From: Terrilactibacillus laevilacticus
GTDB taxonomy: Bacteria > Bacillota > Bacilli > Bacillales > Sporolactobacillaceae
DNA length: 64,000 nt
Reading direction: 5' to 3'
Assembly: GCF_006517395.1 (NCBI RefSeq)
Contig: NZ_VDCY01000008.1
Span: 1-64,000 of the forward strand
Shown: in pieces, positions 34,323 through 43,076 of the stretch
Layout: every line of letters begins with the position of its first letter
How positions within the stretch are numbered: the stretch's first letter is position 1
The notes under the pieces: generated by a model
The model's input: only the letters and a program-made list of their open reading frames with translations
Told to the model about the DNA's origin: nothing
The model's database searches: none
Position numbers and translations under genes: made by a program

Positions 34323-36059
34323 TTGACACAGAGCAAATCATCACTTAAAAATCAAATTGATGTAGCAAGTAAGAGAAAGAAAGCCGATATAGTCATTAAA
34401 AATGGCAAGATCGTTGACGTGTTTAGCGGGGAAATCATCGATGGTGATATTGCTATATGTGATGGATATATATCAGGTATTGGTTCTTTTGAAGGAAGAG
34501 AAACAATTGATGCTAAAGGCAAATTCATTTCGCCTGCTCTTATTGACGGACATGTACATATTGAATCATCTATGCTGACTCCAACAGAGTTTTCTAACGT
34601 TCTCATTCCTCACGGAGTAACAACAGTCATAACAGATCCTCACGAAATAGCCAATGTATTCGGGGAAAAAGGAATACAATTTATGCTTAACGACGCCGAG
34701 CATGTACCAATGGATATTTTTGTGATGCTGCCGTCTTCTGTTCCAGCAACGGCTTTTGAACATAACGGAGCAACTTTACAAGCAAAAAACCTTGAACCTT
34801 TCTTTGAGCATCCAAATGTTCTCGGTCTTGCTGAAGTCATGGATTATCCTGCTGTGTTAAACGCCGAAGATCAAATGACCGACAAATTACTTTTAACAAA
34901 AAATTATACAACATGCATTGATGGCCACGCAGCTGGGCTAGATGAACATGCGATAAATGTATATAAAGCAGCGGGTATCCGAACGGATCATGAATGTGTT
35001 AACCAAGATGAAGCAAAAGCTAGGCTATCACGCGGCATGCATGTCTTAATTAGAGAAGGATCTGTGGCTAAAGATCTAAAAGCTTTAATTGGACTTGTTA
35101 ATGAACGGAATTCAAGGCGTTTTCTTTTCTGTACGGATGATAAACATACAGACGATTTAATTAATGAAGGCAGTGTTGATCATAATGTTCGTCTCGCTAT
35201 TCAAGAAGGACTTGATCCGATTACAAGTATCCAACTAGCCTCAATTAATGCAGCAGAATGTTATGGTCTTCATCAAAAAGGGGCCATCGCTCCTGGATAC
35301 GAGGCGAATCTCCTTATTCTTGACGATTTAGAAACATTTACGATTCAATCAGTCTTTCAAAAAGGTGAGCATATCGCAGAAAATGGAAAAATGATTAATA
35401 ACAGTGTTCGGAAAATAAATGATGATAATGTGATTAGTCACCTAAAACTGCCCGAATTAGTCTCCTCCGACTTTGAAATTAAACTGACAGATCGTCTCGC
35501 GCATGTTATCGAAATCATCCCGAACAGTTTAGTGACCAAACACCTTCATATACCCGTTCCTACGATAGATGATCGTTTTTTCTTTTCCACGGATCTTGAT
35601 CTATTAAAAATAGCTGTGATTGAACGACATCAAGGGACTGGAAATATCGGTCTTGGGATTGTAAAAGGATTTAAAATCAAATCTGGAGCTATTGCCACAA
35701 CCATCGCTCATGACTCTCATAATCTCGTTATGGCGGGTACAAATGATGAAGATATGATTACCGCTGCAAATAGATTAAAAGACATTCACGGTGGCCTCGT
35801 CGTCGTGCAAAATGGTGAGGTCTTAGCCGAGCTCTCTCTTCCTATTGCCGGTCTCATTTCCGATAAGTCTGCTCTTGATGTTAATCACAAATTACAGGTG
35901 ATTCATGAAGCTCTTCAATCGATTGGTGCATCTGATGAATTTAATCCTTTCTTGACCCTATCTTTCTTAAGTTTGCCGGTCATTCCAGATCTCAAATTGA
36001 CAGATTGTGGATTATTTAATGTTAAAACCTTTCAACATATTAATCTATCAGATAATTAA
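34323..36059 (+). CDS. ade: Adenine deaminase
   Basis: This enzyme converts adenine to hypoxanthine in purine salvage. It is an amidohydrolase-fold protein of 578 aa (B. subtilis AdeC is 577). Motifs are PALIDGHVHIESSM (metal HxH), TDPHEIANVFG, CIDGHAAGLDEH, TDHECV and FCTDDKHTDDLI. TTG at 34323 follows GGGGAG by nine bases; the open frame upstream to 34260 overlaps the promoter. It forms a theme with the purine-riboswitch-controlled deaminase at 55.7 kb. No PurR box or riboswitch was recognised here. Confidence 0.93.
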   Translation: MTQSKSSLKNQIDVASKRKKADIVIKNGKIVDVFSGEIIDGDIAICDGYISGIGSFEGRETIDAKGKFISPALIDGHVHIESSMLTPTEFSNVLIPHGVTTVITDPHEIANVFGEKGIQFMLNDAEHVPMDIFVMLPSSVPATAFEHNGATLQAKNLEPFFEHPNVLGLAEVMDYPAVLNAEDQMTDKLLLTKNYTTCIDGHAAGLDEHAINVYKAAGIRTDHECVNQDEAKARLSRGMHVLIREGSVAKDLKALIGLVNERNSRRFLFCTDDKHTDDLINEGSVDHNVRLAIQEGLDPITSIQLASINAAECYGLHQKGAIAPGYEANLLILDDLETFTIQSVFQKGEHIAENGKMINNSVRKINDDNVISHLKLPELVSSDFEIKLTDRLAHVIEIIPNSLVTKHLHIPVPTIDDRFFFSTDLDLLKIAVIERHQGTGNIGLGIVKGFKIKSGAIATTIAHDSHNLVMAGTNDEDMITAANRLKDIHGGLVVVQNGEVLAELSLPIAGLISDKSALDVNHKLQVIHEALQSIGASDEFNPFLTLSFLSLPVIPDLKLTDCGLFNVKTFQHINLSDN

Positions 36060-36075
36060 AGCGACCTATACTAGT

Positions 36076-36106
36076 AGACTCCCGAACTCTTCCGGGAGTC
36101 TTTTTT
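36076..36106 (+). terminator. Rho-independent terminator of ade
   Basis: AGACTCCCG/CGGGAGTCT stem with T6, 16 bases after the stop codon. Confidence 0.92.
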
Positions 36107-36116
36107 ACACTTTAAT

Positions 36117-36147
36117 TGCGCGTTCAAAAAGGTGACAAATTAGAAGC
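36117..36147 (+). repeat. MITE-like repeat, left-end fragment (copy 5)
   Basis: Only about 31 bp of the left end remain (TGCGCGTTCAAAAAGGTGAC, then AAATTAGAAGCA). The following 36148-36260 sequence (with GTTGTCGCGAAGGTGAAGCC) is unrelated to other copies. It is a truncated or recombined copy. Confidence 0.8.
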
Positions 36148-36319
36148 ATTAAGCATCGAGTTGTCGCGAAGGTGAAGCCGTAGTGACACATTCTAGGCCA
36201 CTGTTTACGCCTTATAAGCCCCGCAATCGGCAAGTTTTCTTTAGTGATCTTTCAAAGTCATTCTCATTTCATTATAATAAGATGATGAAGTTAATCTAAT
36301 TTGAGAGGAGATTTTCTTA

Positions 36320-37696
36320 TTGTCGTTACCAAAATTGTTCATCGAACGCATCAGTCATATGCTAAACGATGAATCTAATGCTTTTTTCGCTACATATGAA
36401 AAACCAAGATTTCATGGATTACGCATTAATCCATTAAAAATAAATCATGAACTATTCGCTCAACTCGCCCCTTTTCATCTTAAACCTGTTCCATTTTGTG
36501 ATACCGGATTCTACTATGAACCAGAGGATGAACCTGGCAAGCATCCCTACCATCAAGCAGGATTATATTATATACAAGAACCGAGTGCGATGGCGGTTGC
36601 TGACTGCCTTGATGCCAAGCCTTTCGAACGGATTTTAGATCTTTGTGCTGCCCCAGGAGGAAAAACAACCCAAATTGCAGGAGCTATGAAAAACCAAGGA
36701 TTTCTCATGGCCAATGAGATTAATGCTAAACGTGCTAAAGCACTTTCTGAGAATATTGAACGTTGCGGGGTAACCAATGCTTTAGTTACAAATGAAAAAC
36801 CTGAAAGATTGGCTAAACGTTTTGCCGGTTATTTCGATAAAATTTTGGTTGATGCGCCATGTTCTGGTGAAGGGATGTTTCGTAAAGATCCAGAAGCGAT
36901 AAAATATTGGAGTGTTGAACATGTGAAGCACTGTGCTAGCATGCAAAAAGAGATTTTAGATCACGCTTATAAGATGCTAAAACCCGGTGGTATTCTTGTT
37001 TATTCGACTTGTACTTTTTCTGCAGAAGAAAATGAGCAGTCCATAGAACATTTTTTAGACCATCATCCTGATATAGAATTACTTCCTATCCAGAAGAAAG
37101 GCGGAATGACTGACGGAAATCCCGATTGGTCTCTATCACATCGAAAGGATCTCATAAAAACGGCAAGACTCTGGCCACACCATGTTCAAGGGGAAGGACA
37201 TTTTATTGCTACATGTAAAAAAGCTCATACATCAACTCAATCTGAAAATAATAGTCAAACATTTACTCAAACAGCCAAAAAATATGAATTGAAAGATTTC
37301 TATTCATTTGAAAAGGAGTGTTTAACGACTTCAGTCCCAGGGACACTATTTTTTATGAAAAATCATTTGTTTTCGATTCCAAAAGATTTCCCTGATTTCA
37401 CTGGATTAAGAGTTGTCAGAACAGGTTTGCATATTGGTGAGCAAAAAAAGCAGCGCTTTGAACCAAATCATGCTCTTGCTCTTGGCCTAGATCCATCTTA
37501 TTTCAAACAGAAACTAAACCTCTCTTCAACTGATAAAGAGTGGGAATCTTATTTAAGAGGAGAAACATTACCATCTAATTTGGACAAAGGATGGACGATT
37601 GTGACAGTAGATCACTATCCGATTGGTTGGGGAAAAATTGCTAATGGAATACTGAAAAATTTCTATCCTAAAGGATTACGTAGACGCTCAAATTAA
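36320..37696 (+). CDS. RsmF-like rRNA/tRNA cytosine-C5 methyltransferase
   Basis: A 458-aa NOL1/NOP2/Sun-family RNA m5C methyltransferase. The SAM-binding motif is LDLCAAPGGKTTQIA. Catalytic cysteines are in VDAPCSGEGMFRKD and VYSTCTFSAEENE. The C-terminal part (about 330-458) carries the RsmF-type PUA-like extension. TTG start nine bases after GAGAGGAG. Bacillales commonly have one such RsmF-like gene; the target is probably 16S rRNA, but the position cannot be stated. Confidence 0.9.
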   Translation: MSLPKLFIERISHMLNDESNAFFATYEKPRFHGLRINPLKINHELFAQLAPFHLKPVPFCDTGFYYEPEDEPGKHPYHQAGLYYIQEPSAMAVADCLDAKPFERILDLCAAPGGKTTQIAGAMKNQGFLMANEINAKRAKALSENIERCGVTNALVTNEKPERLAKRFAGYFDKILVDAPCSGEGMFRKDPEAIKYWSVEHVKHCASMQKEILDHAYKMLKPGGILVYSTCTFSAEENEQSIEHFLDHHPDIELLPIQKKGGMTDGNPDWSLSHRKDLIKTARLWPHHVQGEGHFIATCKKAHTSTQSENNSQTFTQTAKKYELKDFYSFEKECLTTSVPGTLFFMKNHLFSIPKDFPDFTGLRVVRTGLHIGEQKKQRFEPNHALALGLDPSYFKQKLNLSSTDKEWESYLRGETLPSNLDKGWTIVTVDHYPIGWGKIANGILKNFYPKGLRRRSN

Positions 37697-37699
37697 AAC

Positions 37700-37732
37700 G
37701 AGACAGTTCATGATGAACTGCCTCATTTTTTT
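37700..37732. terminator. Bidirectional rho-independent terminator
   Basis: GAGACAGTTCATGATGAACT followed by GCCTC forms a near-perfect hairpin with T7 on the plus strand and GTTTTAATTT on the minus. It serves the convergent methyltransferase and thi operon. Confidence 0.88.
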
Positions 37733-38376
37733 CAATATTGTTCAGATTTAATTTGTACTTCTAAGAGATGTCTAGCAGCCTGTTCACAGTCTTTTTGACT
37801 TAAGATCGCTGAAATAACAGCAATGCCGTCAATATTGAACGATTTTAAGTCTTTCACATTATCGATTGTGATTCCTCCAATGGCGACCATGGGTAAATCT
37901 ACTCGTTCTCGAATCGCTTGAAACATCTCTGAGGTAATGACTGTCGCATCTGACTTCGAGGAAGTTGGAAATACAGCTCCAACCCCTATATAATCTGCCC
38001 CATCATGCTCAGCTTTTACTGCTTCATCTATCGTTGCAGCTGAAACACCTAAAATTTTATCGTGTCCGATCAATTCTCTAACAAAATCCGCAGGCAGATC
38101 ATCTTGGCCAATATGTACACCGTCCGCATCAACAGCGAGAGCCACATCTACCCGATCATTCACTATAAAAGGAACTTGATAATGATGAGCGAGCTGTTTT
38201 AATCGCTTAGCAACATCATACAATATCTTAGATGAAGCTTTTTTCTCACGAAATTGAAGCAGTGTGACCCCGCCCTTAAGGGCAGACTCGACCTTACGAA
38301 AATACTCATCATCTTGATCTGGGTGATACGCTTCTGTAACCAAATACAAACGATAATCAACGTTTAAATTAGACAT
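37732..38376 (-). CDS. thiE: Thiamine-phosphate synthase
   Basis: ThiE joins HMP-PP and HET-P to give thiamine phosphate. It is a 214-aa TIM barrel with LLQFREKKASSK, PFIVNDRVDVALAVDADGVH, IGQDDLPADF, YIGVGAVFPTSSK and PMVAIGGITIDNV. Last gene of the operon; it overlaps thiM by 8 bp. Confidence 0.95.
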   Translation of the reverse strand: MSNLNVDYRLYLVTEAYHPDQDDEYFRKVESALKGGVTLLQFREKKASSKILYDVAKRLKQLAHHYQVPFIVNDRVDVALAVDADGVHIGQDDLPADFVRELIGHDKILGVSAATIDEAVKAEHDGADYIGVGAVFPTSSKSDATVITSEMFQAIRERVDLPMVAIGGITIDNVKDLKSFNIDGIAVISAILSQKDCEQAARHLLEVQIKSEQY

Positions 38377-39175
38377 ATTCGATCACACCTCTGGAAAAAT
38401 CCTCTTCTGATAGCAATGAAAAAGCATCAAATAGTCTTACTTTAAAAGTCCCTATGCCTTCATTAACACCACGAGACCATTCGTTTGCTTTTTCTCCGCA
38501 AATACCCATGGTTTGAATACCTGAGATGGCTGATTCAAACGGGGTATTTCCAGCACCTGCATAGGTGGCTATAAGTGAATTTGTCATACATCCAGTACCT
38601 GTAACATCTGCTAGACGCTCGTGACCATTCTTCAATTTCACTGTTCTCTCTCCATCTGAAACGACATCAATAGGTCCTGTAATCGCAATGACCGTTTCAT
38701 ATTTCTTAGCAAGTTCTTTAGCGAGTTTATCAGCGTCATCCATCGAATCGCCAGAATCCACTCCACGACTTTTCGACTCAAGACCTGCGAGTGTTTTTAT
38801 TTCTGACATATTACCGCATATGATAGAAGGATGAATAGTCTTTAGTATATCGAAACCAGTTTCCCTGCGAAAGGCAGTTGCTCCAATCCCTACTGGATCA
38901 AAAATGACCGGAACACCATGTTGATTGGCAGATTTCCCGGCTTCTTTCATCGCTAAAATGGTATCTTCCGTTAGGGTTCCAATATTTATAACCAAAGATG
39001 ATGCAACTTTCGCCATCTCTGCGGTTTCTTTTGGGCTATCAGCCATAACTGGCCTACCTCCTAAAGCAAGTGTAGCATTAGCACAATCATTAATGGTTAC
39101 GGTATTCGTAATGTGATGAACAAGTGGATGTGTTTCTTCAATTTTCGTATATTGTTCAAATAATGTTGTTGTCAT
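38369..39175 (-). CDS. thiM: Hydroxyethylthiazole kinase
   Basis: ThiM phosphorylates the thiazole moiety for salvage. It is 268 aa of the ribokinase-like fold. Motifs are HHITNTVTINDCANATLALG, ADSPKE, DPVGIGATAFRRET, ICGNMSEI and DVTGTGCMTNSL. ATG at 39175 follows AGGGG by nine bases; an upstream ATG at 39184 lies within that site. Confidence 0.95.
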   Translation of the reverse strand: MTTTLFEQYTKIEETHPLVHHITNTVTINDCANATLALGGRPVMADSPKETAEMAKVASSLVINIGTLTEDTILAMKEAGKSANQHGVPVIFDPVGIGATAFRRETGFDILKTIHPSIICGNMSEIKTLAGLESKSRGVDSGDSMDDADKLAKELAKKYETVIAITGPIDVVSDGERTVKLKNGHERLADVTGTGCMTNSLIATYAGAGNTPFESAISGIQTMGICGEKANEWSRGVNEGIGTFKVRLFDAFSLLSEEDFSRGVIEYV

Positions 39176-39196
39176 AACTTCCATCCCCTATTTTAA

Positions 39197-39988
39197 TTAT
39201 TTCTCAAACCATTGAAAAAAGTGATTTGTTGGACCTGAGCCGCGACCAATCGCCAGGCTATGACGAATAGCTCCTTGAATATATTTCTTAGCTCCTTCTA
39301 TTGCTTCTTGCAGTGTTTCTCCTTTTGCCAAATGACTCGCAATGGCCGAAGAAAGTGTACATCCTGTCCCGTGTGTATTCTTCGTTTCAATTCTTTCTTC
39401 TTCAAACGTTTCAAATTGCTTTCCGTCGTAAAAAACATCTATCGCATCTCCTTCTAAGTGTCCGCCTTTTATAAGAACGGCTTGTGGTCCTAATGCATAG
39501 ATTTGTTTTGCTGCTTCTTTCATTCCCTCGATTGTTGTGATTTCTCTTTTATTGATCAAGCGTTCTGCCTCAAATAAATTGGGTGTAACAACAGTCGCAA
39601 GCGGCAACAATTTTTCAATTAGGCTATTTCTCGCTTCAGGTTTGAGTAAATCATATCCGCTTTTCGAAACCATGACAGGATCAAGAACGACAAACTTTGG
39701 TTTGTATTGAATCAGTTTTTCAGCAATGACTCCAATAGCTCCAGGGTTAGAAACCATACCAATTTTCACTGCATCTACCTTTATGTCAGAAAACACAGCA
39801 TCCAATTGTGCTCCTATGATTTTTGGCGATAAATCCTCAACCTCGACGACTTTTTGTGTGTTTTGCGCGGTAATTGAAACAATCACACTCATTCCATAGA
39901 CACCATGAGCGGAAAACGTTTTTAAATCAGCTTGAATACCTGCTCCACCGCTTGAGTCAGAACCTGCTATCGTTAGTGCTGTTTTCAT
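39197..39988 (-). CDS. thiD: Hydroxymethylpyrimidine/phosphomethylpyrimidine kinase
   Basis: ThiD phosphorylates HMP and HMP-P. It is a 263-aa ribokinase-family enzyme with TIAGSDSSGGAGIQADLKTF, VLDPVMVSKSG, TPNLFEAE and NTHGTGCTLSSAIA. The start follows GGAGG. Its 5' end overlaps thiW by 32 bp, showing translational coupling. Confidence 0.95.
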   Translation of the reverse strand: MKTALTIAGSDSSGGAGIQADLKTFSAHGVYGMSVIVSITAQNTQKVVEVEDLSPKIIGAQLDAVFSDIKVDAVKIGMVSNPGAIGVIAEKLIQYKPKFVVLDPVMVSKSGYDLLKPEARNSLIEKLLPLATVVTPNLFEAERLINKREITTIEGMKEAAKQIYALGPQAVLIKGGHLEGDAIDVFYDGKQFETFEEERIETKNTHGTGCTLSSAIASHLAKGETLQEAIEGAKKYIQGAIRHSLAIGRGSGPTNHFFQWFEK

Positions 39989-40490
39989 TTTTCTTTCCTC
40001 CTATGATTCGTGTTAATGCTGGATTCGTTGATAAAAGTTTGATCATGACATAAGCTATGAGACTACCAATACTCGTACTAACTAAAAATGGCACAATGTA
40101 AAAGGTCGCGACAACTTGTTGACCATAGATGAATTTAGCGATTGGAAACGAAGCAAGCGCCCCTAAAATTCCGGTTCCAAATACCTCACCTACAGCACTT
40201 AGCCAATACTTTTTCGTTTTAAGATAAACCATACCAGCTATAAAAGCGCCAATCATGCTGCCAGGAAATGCAAACAATGTTCCGCCGCCAAAGATATTTC
40301 GGATAAGCGAAATACAAAAGGCATTAAGGACAGCATATCCAGGACCAAGAATAATTGCCGAAAGCACATTCACGATATGCTGAACTGGAAAAGCCTTCGC
40401 AAAACCGACTGGAACATAAATTAACTGACTCGTAATAACACCAAAAGCGATAAAAATCGCAGAATAACAAAATTTTTGTATCGTTGACAT
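39957..40490 (-). CDS. thiW: ThiW, thiamine-precursor ECF transporter S component
   Basis: A 177-aa membrane protein with about five helices, carrying the ThiW signature VPVGFAKAFPVQHIVNVLSA and NIFGGGTLFAFPGSMIGA. It is proposed to import the thiazole precursor, fitting the salvage-only gene set. ATG at 40490 follows GGAGGAG; the longer frame to 40574 runs into a MITE and is not supported. First gene of the thi operon. Confidence 0.92.
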   Translation of the reverse strand: MSTIQKFCYSAIFIAFGVITSQLIYVPVGFAKAFPVQHIVNVLSAIILGPGYAVLNAFCISLIRNIFGGGTLFAFPGSMIGAFIAGMVYLKTKKYWLSAVGEVFGTGILGALASFPIAKFIYGQQVVATFYIVPFLVSTSIGSLIAYVMIKLLSTNPALTRIIGGKKNENSTNDSRF

Positions 40491-40580
40491 TGAACTTCTC
40501 CTCCACAATATGTATTTAAACAATGGCTGTTTTCGCAAAATTGTTGGTATCACTAGCCAAAAACAACGAGTCACTTAAAG

Positions 40581-40735
40581 TGCGAGTTCAAAAAGGTGAC
40601 AAATTAGAAGCAAGAAGATCAAGGCGGCGCTGTTTTGAGGACCGGAATGTAGTTTTTTGCTACATGAGAACCGGAATAAACAAGCGGGCGCCGAGATTCG
40701 TAGCTTATCATTTGGTGACTTTTTAAAGCAACCTC
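40581..40735 (+). mobile_element. MITE-like repeat, short form (copy 6)
   Basis: A 155-bp copy with a perfect 6-bp duplication, TTAAAG, at both sides. It lies between the TPP riboswitch terminator (40746-40778) and the thiW start (40490), so it is transcribed as part of the thi leader. Confidence 0.94.
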
Positions 40736-40745
40736 TTAAAGCAAT

Positions 40746-40778
40746 TAAAAAAGCGCATTCCAATGTAGGATTGCGCTT
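40746..40778 (-). terminator. Expression-platform terminator of the TPP riboswitch
   Basis: On the minus strand AAGCGCAATCC and GGAATGCGCTT pair (one mismatch) before TTTTTTAATT. It lies between the aptamer and thiW, so TPP binding should cause early termination. Confidence 0.8.
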
Positions 40779-40832
40779 GGCGATTACATATGTAAAAAAA
40801 CATCAACATATAAATCATCGAGTTGATCACAA

Positions 40833-40918
40833 GTTCCCTACGCTGGCATAATCCAGATCAGGTCAAGGGTCAAAGACTTGTGTCTTACTCTCAGCTGGGC
40901 ACTACCAGCTCCCCTATT
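40833..40918 (-). ncRNA. TPP riboswitch (THI element) aptamer
   Basis: The minus strand carries the full Thi-box pattern: GGGGAGCTGGTAGTGCCCAG, CTGAGAGTAAGAC, GACCCTTGACCTGATCTGG, ATTATGCCAGCGTAGGGAA. The terminator follows about 55 nt downstream. It controls thiW-thiD-thiM-thiE. Confidence 0.97.
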
Positions 40919-41066
40919 GCTAACATGATTAAATTTTACTATCAAACTAACACATAAATAACTAAATTTCAATATTATTTTTTTGACATTCAAAACGAAA
41001 GGAATAAACTAAAACTATATTGATAACTTCATAGCTATATAGCACTTTCTGAAAGGTCTTGATCAT

Positions 41067-41828
41067 ATGGCTATATTTAGTCAAAAGATTACCGTTTTAA
41101 ATTTTGATGAATGCTATCAACAACAAAAAGAGTTGCTGCAAACCTTTCCCTATCGTTGGTTAAACCTAAATACCATAAAACAGACCAATCTGTACTGCGA
41201 ACATGATTCTTTAATAAAAATTGAGAGAATACTTAAACAAAATGACCACCAGGGAATCACATTAATTGGTAGCGGTAATTATCATTACGTATCTCTAGCA
41301 TTAATGGCTGATATTAAAGAACCTTTTACACTCATTCTGATGGACCATCATACAGACATCGAACCAGGTTTCGTGCCCGATCTCTTGTCTTGTGGATCTT
41401 GGGTTTATCATGCCTTGCGACTCATCCCAAATTTAAAACAAGTAATCATTGTAGGTTCACATACAGCCTTGCCGAAATATCTTTCTAAAACAATCAAACA
41501 CAAAGTCAAGATATTCCCTAATTTCACATCAAATCAACTTCAAACCCTTGGGAAGTCAATTTTAACAGAGTATATCTATCTTAGCATTGATAAAGATATT
41601 TTTTCTCCTGACATTGTTCAAACAAATTGGGATCAAGGCACGTTACAATTACAAGAAGCTGAAAAATTAATTTCATATCTCCTTCATCATAAAACATGGC
41701 TAGGTGCAGATATTTGTGGTGAATGGAAAGATCTAGATGGGCAATCCTATCGATATTCCTCCCTATATGCTATCAAAAAAAATCAAGCGGCAAATCAAGA
41801 ATTAATCCATACTTTGCTTTCTGTCTAA
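41067..41828 (+). CDS. Arginase/ureohydrolase family protein
   Basis: A 253-aa protein with the two best-conserved ureohydrolase metal motifs: LMDHHTDIEP (DxHxD type) and LSIDKDIFSP (SxDxD type, with Ser in place of the usual third Asp). GSGNYHYVS may supply the first His. It is shorter than arginase or agmatinase (about 290-310 aa), so the substrate is uncertain. GAAAGG precedes the ATG. It faces away from the thi operon. A role with the guanidino-compound genes at 23-30 kb is possible but not shown. Confidence 0.78.
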   Translation: MAIFSQKITVLNFDECYQQQKELLQTFPYRWLNLNTIKQTNLYCEHDSLIKIERILKQNDHQGITLIGSGNYHYVSLALMADIKEPFTLILMDHHTDIEPGFVPDLLSCGSWVYHALRLIPNLKQVIIVGSHTALPKYLSKTIKHKVKIFPNFTSNQLQTLGKSILTEYIYLSIDKDIFSPDIVQTNWDQGTLQLQEAEKLISYLLHHKTWLGADICGEWKDLDGQSYRYSSLYAIKKNQAANQELIHTLLSV

Positions 41829-41832
41829 TGAC

Positions 41833-41877
41833 ACAAAACTCCGAACTTGGGAGAACGTTCCCTTGTTCGGAGTTTGT
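41833..41877. terminator. Bidirectional rho-independent terminator
   Basis: ACAAAACTCCGAAC and GTTCGGAGTTTGT arms with an inner GGGAACGTTCTCCC-type stem, between the convergent arginase-like gene and yfkM. Confidence 0.85.
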
Positions 41878-41882
41878 TATTT

Positions 41883-42398
41883 TTACGCACTCAATAATTT
41901 AAGACTTTCTCGATTGAAAGCCGGAATATCGTCAGGTGTTCGGCTTGTGACAAGCTGATTTTTACATACAAATACTTCGGTATCATGGAAGTTAGCTCCA
42001 GCGTTTTTCAAGTCAACTTCAATTGATTTATAACCTGTAGCACCTCTGCCTTTAAGAGTTTCTGCTGTAATAAGTAATTGTGGACCATGACAAATGGCAA
42101 ACACTGGTTTCATATCATCCATAAAAGCTTTTACAAAGGCAACAAAACGATCATCTGCCCTCAAAATGTCAGGTGAGAATCCGCCTGGTATAAATAAAGC
42201 ATCGAAGTCTTCTGGCTTTGCTTCATCTATGGACAGATCAACTTGAACTTTTGTACCATGTTTACCAGTGATAGATGCTCCTTTTTGATTTTCAATAACA
42301 ACAACTTCATGCCCTGCCTCTTTATATGCTTTAGCAGGTTCTGTAAATTCCGAGTCTTCAAATTCATTGGTTAAAGGAACTGCTATTCTTTTCCCCAC
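41883..42398 (-). CDS. yfkM: DJ-1/PfpI family protein (YfkM, general stress protein 18)
   Basis: A 171-aa class I glutamine-amidotransferase-like protein. The nucleophile elbow is VFAICHGPQLL, with upstream Glu in NEFEDSEF and IPGGFSPDILR. Family members act as glyoxalase/deglycase or peptidase-like stress proteins. GTG start after AAAGGAGGG. In B. subtilis yfkM is a sigma-B-dependent stress gene; I did not find a convincing sigma-B site here. Confidence 0.9.
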   Translation of the reverse strand: MGKRIAVPLTNEFEDSEFTEPAKAYKEAGHEVVVIENQKGASITGKHGTKVQVDLSIDEAKPEDFDALFIPGGFSPDILRADDRFVAFVKAFMDDMKPVFAICHGPQLLITAETLKGRGATGYKSIEVDLKNAGANFHDTEVFVCKNQLVTSRTPDDIPAFNRESLKLLSA

Positions 42399-42506
42399 GA
42401 ATAAAACCCTCCTTTGATTTTGTCACAGGGATATTATACCCTTTTGAACAATAATAAAACCTAATTTAGGGATATAATTCCACAAAGAAAGGGTTTTCAT
42501 TTTATA

Positions 42507-42660
42507 GAGGTTGTTCAAAAAGTCACCAAATGATAAGCTACAAATCTCGGCGCCCGCTTGCTTATTCCAGTCCTCATGTAGTAAAAACCTACATTCCGGT
42601 CTTCAAAACGGCGCCGCCTTGATCTTCTTGCTTCTAATTTGCTTCCTTTTTGAACACGCA
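42507..42660 (-). mobile_element. MITE-like repeat, short form (copy 7)
   Basis: A 154-bp reverse copy flanked by TTATA (5 bp; the sixth base differs). It lies upstream of yfkM and about 415 bp upstream of bdhA. Confidence 0.92.
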
Positions 42661-42815
42661 CTTATAGAACTATTTTTTTAAGCAAATTTATATTCATAAA
42701 AATAAAATAGAGTTATAATATGTAATAGAGCTAGGAAAAGTTTACTATATGAAGAGCATGAAAGTAAATTATAATCGGGCTGGGTTTTACAGACTTTTTA
42801 TATGTAATACGTTTT

Positions 42816-42829
42816 TGTAAACGCTTACC
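42816..42829 (+). promoter_or_regulatory. cre site (CcpA) upstream of bdhA
   Basis: TGTAAACGCTTACC matches the cre consensus TGWAANCGNTNWCA at all but the final base. It lies about 250 bp before bdhA, suggesting catabolite control of butanediol/acetoin metabolism. Confidence 0.65.
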
Positions 42830-42879
42830 GTATTTGTTCTTTATCATTACTTAAGACTTTCAACATTTTAAAAATGGTG

Positions 42880-42952
42880 TGGTTAGCGCTATACCACTTA
42901 TGAGGGTGTAACAATTTGTGCCCTCCATGCAGTTAAGGATATCGGGAAATAT
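42880..42952 (+). other. Three consecutive stem-loops in the bdhA leader region
   Basis: In order: GTGGTTAGC/GCTATACCAC (42887-42905), GAGGG with a 14-base loop and CCCTC, then GGATAT/ATATCC. They occupy about 75 nt between the cre site and bdhA. They may be operators or a structured leader; no known riboswitch class was recognised. The remaining 42953-43060 sequence shows nothing else. Confidence 0.5.
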
Positions 42953-43076
42953 CCATAACACTATTATATAACGTATTATGACCTGGCTTCTTTATAAAAG
43001 TGACAACTTTGTGAATTTGCTTTTTCATGTGTAAACTCGCTCTCAAAAACATAAAACATAATAGGAGTGATTAGGT

